Shown: positions 49,135 to 55,167 of the stretch, piece after piece
Position numbering within the stretch: position 1 is the stretch's first letter
Layout of the letters: each line of letters opens with the position of its first letter
Source: UBA525 sp964589765
GTDB lineage: Archaea > Nanobdellota > Nanobdellia > Woesearchaeales > UBA525
Assembly (NCBI GenBank): GCA_964589765.1
Contig: CAZPUM010000006.1
Coordinates: 1-55,167 of the forward strand
DNA length: 55,167 nt
Reading direction: 5' to 3'
Made by a program: the position numbers and the translations under genes
Notes under the pieces: model-generated
Databases searched by the model: none
The model's input: only the letters and a program-made list of their open reading frames with translations
What the model was told of the DNA's origin: nothing

Positions 49135-50284
49135 GCAGAAGCAGTATGGCTATAATAACCAGAACAAGACCAAATGTCAGTTTGTAACTACTACCCAAAA
49201 GCGGTTTTGAATCTCCTTCAGGCAAGACATTAATGATATAATTTCTCTCAGTAGTGAGTTTGTTATTGTAAAATATCTTTCCAGTTACCATATATCTGCC
49301 GGGAAGTGTCGGGTTAAAGAAAGTCTCTAACTCGGCAGTCAGACCAGGGTCAACAAGATATGTTTCTGTATCTATCACCTTAACAATCTGGTCGTTTTGA
49401 AGATCTGTAATCGTTCCTTTGAAAACCGCTCTTACAGAACGGATTCCTTTGTTTCTGAAAACAGCAAAGATAGGAACTATGTCTCCAACATTGACCCATG
49501 ATTCAGAATCTATTCTGATAAAGTCACCATCATCTTTTGTTCCACCTGGCTCTAAAACATCAAATGTCAGGGTGCCCGCATAGTTGCACCTTGGTACAGA
49601 CACAGAGGCCCAGTACTGGTCAGGCCTCAGATTGTTCATCTGAAACTCTCTTATTGCCTTTGAAGTCAATGTAGGCAGAACTGACAAACCAAATATCTGT
49701 GTTGCCGAGGCAACCTCTGCTACTCTGAACTTATCAAATACAACAATCTCAATATCGGGATTCAATCTTACGTTTCCAGTGTTCATAATAGTCAGTTCAA
49801 CCTGCGGGTTCTGCCCCTCTTCAGTATCAAAAATGGAGACACCCGCAACTTTACAGGAAGCAATCTCATTCCCTGTCATGGCAAGCTGTATCTTGATTCC
49901 TAGACTGGCTCGCGTAGATGTTCCAAAATTGCCATCCCCTGACCTGTATATCTCTCCTGTAAGTATGCTGAGATTCACAGCATAGTCTCTCACTTCCGCA
50001 TCAAGAGGAGGTGCAACATCAACAGAAAGGTAAAAAGGTTCATCCTTTGTGAAATTAAACTCCCTCGCTGAAAAGGTGAACCATTCTGCTGCTTCTCCCT
50101 CTATGTAAACCTCAGCATATATTGGAACGTCTGAATCGGTTGTCACAACCAACTCTTCTCGGGCATACCCCCCTCGTAGTACATCTTGAAAATCAAGTGT
50201 TGCTCGGTTCACCCCAATAGCGACCGCGTTTACTGAAGGGACCAAAAGAACACATAGTATCAGAACTAGAAAAAGTCTTCTCAT
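49070..50284 (-). CDS. Surface protein with beta domains and C-terminal anchor
   Basis: 404 residues. Signal peptide RRLFLVLILCVLLVPSVNA; then strand-rich CARDB/COG1361-like domains (for example LRGGYAREELVVTTDSDVPIYAEV, LTIMNTGNVRLNPDIEIVVFD, VGDIVPIFAVFRNKG); and a single C-terminal membrane helix (FGLVLVIIAILLLLILI) with a very basic tail ending YRRR. The start shares its first bases with the stop of the 959-residue gene (50284), so the two are coupled. Likely part of a surface complex. Confidence 0.78.
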   Translation of the reverse strand: MRRLFLVLILCVLLVPSVNAVAIGVNRATLDFQDVLRGGYAREELVVTTDSDVPIYAEVYIEGEAAEWFTFSAREFNFTKDEPFYLSVDVAPPLDAEVRDYAVNLSILTGEIYRSGDGNFGTSTRASLGIKIQLAMTGNEIASCKVAGVSIFDTEEGQNPQVELTIMNTGNVRLNPDIEIVVFDKFRVAEVASATQIFGLSVLPTLTSKAIREFQMNNLRPDQYWASVSVPRCNYAGTLTFDVLEPGGTKDDGDFIRIDSESWVNVGDIVPIFAVFRNKGIRSVRAVFKGTITDLQNDQIVKVIDTETYLVDPGLTAELETFFNPTLPGRYMVTGKIFYNNKLTTERNYIINVLPEGDSKPLLGSSYKLTFGLVLVIIAILLLLILIRRRKSRHRGWHPQYRRR

Positions 50285-53163
50285 CAGTACCCCTCCACCG
50301 CCTTCAATGCAAGGCTGTTTAAATCTCTGGCGAATTTTGAGTAGGCTTCTTTCGCATCGTTAATTAATATTGTGTTATCATCACCTATCTCTTTAGCAAG
50401 CTCTTTAACGTCTTTAAGTGATTTTTCAAGTAGTTCCTTGTTACTGTTTTCAATAGCTGCTCCTGCATCGTTAAGTTTTTTGTAAAGCATAAGTTTTTTG
50501 TAAACCAGATTAATCATTTCGCTGTGCTCACTTTGAAGTTCAGGGTTGGCCTCTAGTAGTTCAAGTATTTTTTTGTAAGAGTATAAAGCAGTATCATAAT
50601 CTTTGTTGTTGATGCTATCTGAAGCTTTCTGAAGCATCGTGTTGGCATCTTGGGGTGTATTGAACTCTTCAAGTGATTCATCAAACTCACGAGTTGGAAC
50701 AATTATTCTTTTAACAGAAGCTCTCTGGACAGGTCTTGGCTGTTGTACAAACACTGTTTGTGGCAGTCCATTAAATGGTGAGGGCTCGTCACGCCCTATG
50801 CTCACATAGTATCCTCCAAGCGCCAAAACAACAAATATCCCCAGAACCAAAAGAATCATCTCTGTTGAAGGAACAAATGATGTATCTCCTACCACTCTTC
50901 CTGTCAACATATCATCGTTATTTTCAGAAACTGTAGGCGTAGTCTGAATAAAGTCAGGATAAGCAAGAGTGCGAGAACTCTTAACATATTCAAGGGGGAC
51001 AATGCCTTCTATGAAGTATGAGAAGGAGGCTCTTTCCAACACAGGATATGTGTATTGAACCACAGGATCATCCTCTAAAACAAGAGGTTGTTTTTGAAAC
51101 TTGATTTCTGAGACATCCTCAGCGAATTCTTTTGGAATCACCTCTATAACTCGGACGTTGTTCTCAGGAGTGTCAAGCTCAACAGTTTTTGTAACATATG
51201 TATATTCATGAGGAGTTCCATGACCATCCCATACCCTGAACCCTCTTGCAACCAAACTTACAGTTAGTCTCTCGTTCAGTATCGCGGACCTCTCAAAATA
51301 GGTATCTTTCTCAGCAGGCCCAGTGTTCCTGTCTTTCAAAGCGAAGGGGATATTCCGTTCGAGGTTTGCCAAATCTGTCGCTTGGTTCATCTCGATTTGC
51401 GACTCAACCTCTAGTCTTATAACCACTGCCTTCTTGGCAGACCCAACAGCTCTTGTGGCGCTGGAAAGCGCCTCGGTTACATGTGACTCTGTTGGGTTAC
51501 TCTGCTTGAGAGACATGAGTGATTCAAGAGTCTGAATCAAGTTGGCTCTCTCAAGCCTCGCTCTATCTAGTAGACCTATATCCTCTATGGCACCTATTCT
51601 TATCGGGTTTGTTTCCTTTTCTAGTTTATCTATAGTTTCATTCAGAGTTATCATCATGGCCAAAACATCTTCTGCAGTATTATCTATCCTTATCAAGGCG
51701 ACCGCATCGATACCTAATGCTTCTTCTAGAGAACCCTGGACACCTGAACCATAAACCTCTTCTGAGAGCTGGCCAATATTTCCTGCATCATCAACTGGAG
51801 CAACCCTGTAATAGTAGTATTCAGCACCAGACACCCTGGTGTCTGTATAATCCAATCCATCAACCTCCGCAAGATAGTCCGCGTAGGTCACTGGCTCTTT
51901 TACCGACCTGTATATATTGTACTTAACATCATCTTCGTCATTAAGGTCAACCCACTTTATTGTGATTCTTCCATCCCCGCTAGTTGCGGTTATCGCATCA
52001 ACAGGGTTGGGAGCAAGTGTGTCTATCTCAACTATCTTTCCAGAAACTATCTCACTTCCCTCTATACCCTCTCGACTCTCCCCTATGAAGTTGAATGTTA
52101 TCACACTGTCAGGAGAATTTTCAGGCACAACAAGGTATCCTTCCCAGTTCGCATTTGAACCAGTAAGACCAACAGTTCTTGTGCTCTTTGTTTCCTCAAG
52201 AACATACTGTAAACTGGGAGTCTCAGAAAGAGGTATGTTTGTTGTCAGCTTTACCTTGTATGTTCCTGCCTTTAACGGTCTATCCCCTTCAAGGTTTATC
52301 GTTGCGGCAGGCGCTAGTCTTGCTGTAAAGCTGATTACTGCTGACTGCTCCATCACATTTCCGTGTACATCTTCACACCTGACAAAGTATGTGGACGCGC
52401 CAGGTGATAATATTGGCACGGTCTTTTCGTTAATTATCGCGTATGTCGTACCGAAACTTTGGGGCATCTCAGAGTAGGGTACATCACTAGTTCCGTACCT
52501 GCAGAGAGATATCTCATCAGTCTCCACAAGTAAGGGAACGTGACTCGCTTCTATCTCGCCTGATGGTTCAGTCCTTAAAACGTCTGGAGGGTTTGTATCC
52601 ACAACTATTGTCTTTGTTTTTTCTGCTAGTTCATCAAGTAGTTTACATTTGTACACAGCATCATGTACGCCGTCACCAACATTTGCGGATGTGCTGTAAA
52701 GGTCATTGCCTGAGAACTGTAGTGTGTTACTCTTACCATCTACGGTGACCCAGCAGACCTCTGGTTGCCAATTGGGTTTTACTGTAAATGTAACTGGATT
52801 TTCCTCTATATCTTGTGAGTCAGGCTCTATAATCTCGAAATCCAAGGGAGTGTTAATTATTTGTACTTGTCTGGTTTCGTTTGTCTCTGTAGGACTATCA
52901 GACTCAAAACCGAATGTGGTTATTCCCGAGTCTTGCGAAGTTGTGGTGCGCTGGTAGGTTATACTTGTTGTGCCTGCATGAACAATCTGTCCGTTCTCTC
53001 TTATCACCAGGAGACCGTCTCCTGCTACCGAGACTTCTAGAGGCTCCCCTTCATTTATCGAAGAGGGAGTAGTAATTTCAAGTCCGAGTGAGGGAATTAC
53101 TAGTATTAGGAATAGTACAACGCCGCATATGGCTCTGCCTCTAAGGTGATTACGACCGCTCAT
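50284..53163 (-). CDS. Large surface protein with Ig/FnIII domains and cytoplasmic helical tail
   Basis: 959 residues. Signal peptide (ICGVVLFLILVIPSLGLEI), several Ig-like repeats (about 30-380), a fibronectin type III domain (about 385-470; NPVDAITATSGDGRITIKWVD...YYYRVAPVDDAGN), a helical region, one membrane helix (MILLVLGIFVVLALGGYYVS, about 785-805) and about 150 cytoplasmic residues with TPR-like helices (ASDSINNKDYDTALYSYKKILELLEANP). It links the outer surface to the inside of the cell. The first gene of the operon is an RHH protein ending nine bases upstream. Confidence 0.82.
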   Translation of the reverse strand: MSGRNHLRGRAICGVVLFLILVIPSLGLEITTPSSINEGEPLEVSVAGDGLLVIRENGQIVHAGTTSITYQRTTTSQDSGITTFGFESDSPTETNETRQVQIINTPLDFEIIEPDSQDIEENPVTFTVKPNWQPEVCWVTVDGKSNTLQFSGNDLYSTSANVGDGVHDAVYKCKLLDELAEKTKTIVVDTNPPDVLRTEPSGEIEASHVPLLVETDEISLCRYGTSDVPYSEMPQSFGTTYAIINEKTVPILSPGASTYFVRCEDVHGNVMEQSAVISFTARLAPAATINLEGDRPLKAGTYKVKLTTNIPLSETPSLQYVLEETKSTRTVGLTGSNANWEGYLVVPENSPDSVITFNFIGESREGIEGSEIVSGKIVEIDTLAPNPVDAITATSGDGRITIKWVDLNDEDDVKYNIYRSVKEPVTYADYLAEVDGLDYTDTRVSGAEYYYYRVAPVDDAGNIGQLSEEVYGSGVQGSLEEALGIDAVALIRIDNTAEDVLAMMITLNETIDKLEKETNPIRIGAIEDIGLLDRARLERANLIQTLESLMSLKQSNPTESHVTEALSSATRAVGSAKKAVVIRLEVESQIEMNQATDLANLERNIPFALKDRNTGPAEKDTYFERSAILNERLTVSLVARGFRVWDGHGTPHEYTYVTKTVELDTPENNVRVIEVIPKEFAEDVSEIKFQKQPLVLEDDPVVQYTYPVLERASFSYFIEGIVPLEYVKSSRTLAYPDFIQTTPTVSENNDDMLTGRVVGDTSFVPSTEMILLVLGIFVVLALGGYYVSIGRDEPSPFNGLPQTVFVQQPRPVQRASVKRIIVPTREFDESLEEFNTPQDANTMLQKASDSINNKDYDTALYSYKKILELLEANPELQSEHSEMINLVYKKLMLYKKLNDAGAAIENSNKELLEKSLKDVKELAKEIGDDNTILINDAKEAYSKFARDLNSLALKAVEGY

Positions 53164-53171
53164 CTTGACAC

Positions 53172-53324
53172 CTACTGTGCGTTCTTTAGAACGCTCTTGT
53201 CTCGGTCGACAGACTCTCGAATAGCTCGTTCAAGATATTCGTTAAGGGTTGTCTCCTTGAGTACCGCAATCACCTTTGCCCGGGTATGTAGTTCGTCGGG
53301 CAACCGTACGTTCACTCGTTTCAC
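53172..53324 (-). CDS. Ribbon-helix-helix DNA-binding protein
   Basis: Fifty residues: strand KRVNVRLPDELHTRAKVIAV (CopG/Arc-like), helix LNEYLERAIRESVDRDK. RHH dimers bind DNA with the N-terminal strand. The start is a GTG at 53324, eight bases after GAGG; a short ORF (MAVTTAPEE...) ends just before and may lead ribosomes to it. Its stop is followed by AGGTG and, nine bases on, the ATG of the large surface protein, so it is probably co-transcribed and may regulate the operon. Confidence 0.65.
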   Translation of the reverse strand: MKRVNVRLPDELHTRAKVIAVLKETTLNEYLERAIRESVDRDKSVLKNAQ

Positions 53325-53438
53325 TGTTATTGTCCTCAGTACAGTGCACAGACAGGTCGAGAAACTGTCTCCTCAGGTGCTGTCGTCACTGCCATAGTTG
53401 TTTCTGTGTCCCTTGGGACGGTACTTTTGTAATATTCA

Positions 53439-53451
53439 TGCTATTTAAACT
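53439..53451 (-). promoter_or_regulatory. TATA-like box of the RHH/surface-protein operon
   Basis: GTTTAAATAGC on the minus strand predicts a start near 53418 and a leader of about 95 bases with a 19-codon ORF. The region to 53538 is A/T rich; I see no further gene in it. Confidence 0.45.
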
Positions 53452-53538
53452 TATTGTACATCACACATATTTATGTTATTTATATTTCACTTAGTAAACT
53501 TAGTTTCCATAGTGTAAAAAATTAAAATATGGATGAAT

Positions 53539-54906
53539 TCAAGATTTCTTTTCGGCCTCTTCAGCCTCTGCTTCCTCCTGATTCTCCTCTCCCTTGGCCT
53601 CCCAATCCTCACCACCCTCGACATCCTCCTCCTCCATCGACTTAGAGTCAAGAGTCTTCTCAACCTTCTTCTTATTCTGCTCCTTCAGAGCATCTAACTG
53701 GTCATAGACCCTCTGTTTTTCCTCGTAATGATGGTACAACAAGGATAGTTTTTGGTAAATCAGAGATATCATAGGATGCTTCTTTGCTAGCGTCTTAAAC
53801 TCCTCATTAGTTTCAACAGCATAAACTTCATCACATAGAGCCTTCTCTATCCCTGTAGGAGTCTTGTTTTTATGGTACTCATCATACAACCTAACAATAT
53901 TCTCATAAATCTCTCTTAACTCAGGGAACTTTCTTAGTTCATTAACAGTATCCAAATTGGTTGCAACATCCTCAATCAGCATAGCAACATCCTTTTCTAT
54001 ATCCAAAAGTTGCTCGTTTTCAAACACAAGAAGGTCCTGAAGTACCTGTTCGTGCTGTCTCTGTTCAGATTGCATCGCATCAAGTTTCTTCTCGTCAGAG
54101 TAAGTCAACGCTTTCAGAATAGCATATATGACTAGAGGTATCAATATCAACACAAACAAGAACAACCAAAGGTACTGGTAACCAACATTACATAGCAAGA
54201 ACTCATAATAATACCCATAAGACAGCAGACAAACAGACAATACAACAAGAATGAAAAGAATCATCTCCCTCCTTCTGTCATGGTAAAGCTTTGCTCTTTT
54301 GAAATCGTCAAGCAATTTATCCTCTTTAATCTGCTTAAGCTCCTTGGAGTACAACCATAATCTTATGGCAGTAAGAATAGCAACAATAAGTAAGAACCAC
54401 TTCGCGTCGTTTTTAAGAGGATTAGGACTCTTCTCACAAATTATCCGAGGGAACTCAAGAATGGGAGGTGTCGTTATATAACAAGGCGGACAGTAAGGTC
54501 CTCCACAATCAAGGCCCGTTTCACCATAGTTTTGAACCCCATCAAAACAGCTGTTACAAGGTCTACACGGACCACCGCAGTCTATCCCTTCCTCACCCGG
54601 GTCTCGAATACCATTATCACAACCAGGACAGGGCTTACACCGACCACCACAGTCCACACCAGTCTCATCACCATTCTGAATGCCATCAAAACATGTGGGG
54701 ATATATTCACACTCCTGAACTTCAGGGGGTTTGTTTATAGTTGTACCACACTCGTTCCGGTCTTCACACACTCTGTACTGGAGTCCCTCAATTGTACATT
54801 CCGACCACTCCGTGCAGTACCATTCCTCTTGGCACCCAAAGGGTGCATCGAGACCTGTCACTCCTACAAGCGCCCCCAGAATCTGAGGTAACGCCGTGGG
54901 AAACTG
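53539..54906 (-). CDS. Surface protein with Cys-rich repeats, two membrane parts and charged tail (5' end lost)
   Basis: About 455 residues remain. The N-terminal external part carries three repeats of the form CxDGxxNxxExGxDCGGxCxPC (for example TCFDGIQNGDETGVDCGG), likely disulfide-bonded modules. Hydrophobic helices follow (about ILTAIRLWLY, then MILFILVVLSVCLLSYGYYY and YLWLFLFVLILIPLVIYAIL), then long cytoplasmic helices and a Glu/Lys-rich end. Upstream of about 54,906 the sequence switches to foreign GC-rich DNA, so the true start and signal peptide are missing. The remaining LGALVGVTGL fits the end of a signal region. Confidence 0.7.
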   Translation of the reverse strand, partial: QFPTALPQILGALVGVTGLDAPFGCQEEWYCTEWSECTIEGLQYRVCEDRNECGTTINKPPEVQECEYIPTCFDGIQNGDETGVDCGGRCKPCPGCDNGIRDPGEEGIDCGGPCRPCNSCFDGVQNYGETGLDCGGPYCPPCYITTPPILEFPRIICEKSPNPLKNDAKWFLLIVAILTAIRLWLYSKELKQIKEDKLLDDFKRAKLYHDRRREMILFILVVLSVCLLSYGYYYEFLLCNVGYQYLWLFLFVLILIPLVIYAILKALTYSDEKKLDAMQSEQRQHEQVLQDLLVFENEQLLDIEKDVAMLIEDVATNLDTVNELRKFPELREIYENIVRLYDEYHKNKTPTGIEKALCDEVYAVETNEEFKTLAKKHPMISLIYQKLSLLYHHYEEKQRVYDQLDALKEQNKKKVEKTLDSKSMEEEDVEGGEDWEAKGEENQEEAEAEEAEKKS

Positions 54907-54908
54907 AG

Positions 54909-55167
54909 TGACAGCACCGCCACCACCGCCGGCGTCATGCTGAATAACAGGCTGGTCGTCATGGCAGGCAACCGGTCCAGCGCCAGGAACATCCCGCCCT
55001 GCGTGGCCGTGTAGAACAGCAGCCCCAGCGCGATCAGCCGCCACCAGTCACGTGCCGAAAGTGCCCGCAGCCGCACCAGTTCGCCGCGCCGCGCCGCGAA
55101 CGCGATCAGCACAACCGCCGCCAGCGTATAGCGCAGCCCGGCGAAGGTCAGCGCGGGCAGGTCTTCC
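54909..55167 (-). CDS. EamA-type transporter fragment, probably foreign to this genome
   Basis: On the minus strand the frame from the window edge reads LPALTFAGLRYTLAAVVL, then IALGLLFYTATQGGMFLALDRLPAMTTSLLFSMTPAVVAVLSL. This is the N-terminal half of an EamA (DMT) permease, open at the edge. The DNA is much richer in G+C than the rest of the window and uses GCC/GCG codons, like many Proteobacteria. After AVLSL the family similarity stops and the archaeal surface gene begins. A chimeric contig end is the simplest reading. Confidence 0.75.

Noticed and set aside
53146..53494. Plus-strand ORFs opposite the RHH gene
   Set aside because: The minus strand has an RHH motif, ribosome site and operon spacing; the plus-strand frames have low-complexity antisense sequence.
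53539..55044. A single 501-residue protein across the GC-rich junction
   Set aside because: Its first 45 residues are an out-of-frame reading of the EamA DNA; only the part below about 54,906 matches the archaeal style.

Overview
The window looks like a metagenome-assembled scaffold from an archaeon, most likely a DPANN lineage of the Woesearchaeota/Pacearchaeota type. Archaeal marks: TATA boxes centred about 25 bases before many start codons (leaderless genes); archaeal ribosomal protein S15 followed directly by a RecJ-like DHH protein; a type II methionine aminopeptidase; XPD-like and Hel308-like helicases; an AbrB-PhoU regulator; an archaeal initiator tRNA; and a tRNA-Ser gene with a textbook bulge-helix-bulge intron. 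Bacterial-type MetK and SerRS and many small membrane and surface proteins fit DPANN. Other genes carry Shine-Dalgarno sites (GAGGTGA, GGAGG), so both initiation modes are used. The lineage is an inference; there is no rRNA in the window. The assembly has a 100-N gap (4521-4620), a 10-N gap (13055-13064), and a GC-rich foreign end after about 54,906 that encodes a bacterial EamA transporter fragment; this is probably a chimeric join.

Layout. 1-3,960: partial DNA methyltransferase, a divergent unknown protein (possible restriction partner), two small membrane proteins, a voltage-gated ion channel with a zinc ribbon, and a coiled-coil protein. 3,988-5,530: an accessory patch with three related short antitoxin-like genes, each convergent with a plus-strand ORF (two of them RelE-like), and a perfect 151-bp direct repeat. 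5,640-10,850: membrane protein plus winged-helix pair, a nuclease-fold lipoprotein, tRNA-Gly, TfoX C-terminal protein, a normal AbrB/RelE toxin-antitoxin operon with its operator, and unknown proteins. 10,870-23,900: information processing and housekeeping: RQC-UvrD-HRDC helicase, S15/RecJ, signal peptidase, GNATs, MAP, HAD hydrolase, a Hel308 lacking its first motor domain, a nucleotidyltransferase, tRNA-Asn, HTH-CBS regulator tail-to-tail with MetK, initiator tRNA. 23,950-28,310: one minus-strand operon with a split RND exporter, its surface partner, DUF2892, two micro-ORFs and a winged-helix regulator, preceded by palindromic operator candidates. 28,390-34,600: LAGLIDADG endonuclease, intron-bearing tRNA-Ser, HIT, TspO, DUF2177, AbrB-PhoU divergent from a PHP-glycosyltransferase operon, micro-proteins. 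34,640-49,130: peroxiredoxin, MscS, a surface stalk protein with a secreted transglutaminase, queuosine salvage protein, SerRS, 2H phosphoesterase, zinc proteins, FNR-like oxidoreductase divergent from Fic, a DUF1858-IscA fusion, nitroreductase, XPD helicase, methyltransferase. 49,070-54,906: large surface proteins in an operon led by a ribbon-helix-helix protein.

Most notable points: the half-Hel308 with its own promoter; the RQC-UvrD-HRDC fusion; a free LAGLIDADG gene beside an intron-bearing tRNA whose 3' end is two bases from the next start codon; a shared G-rich leader on the queuosine salvage gene and a HAD gene; a structured leader before S15; and the tail-to-tail toxin/antitoxin-like copies.
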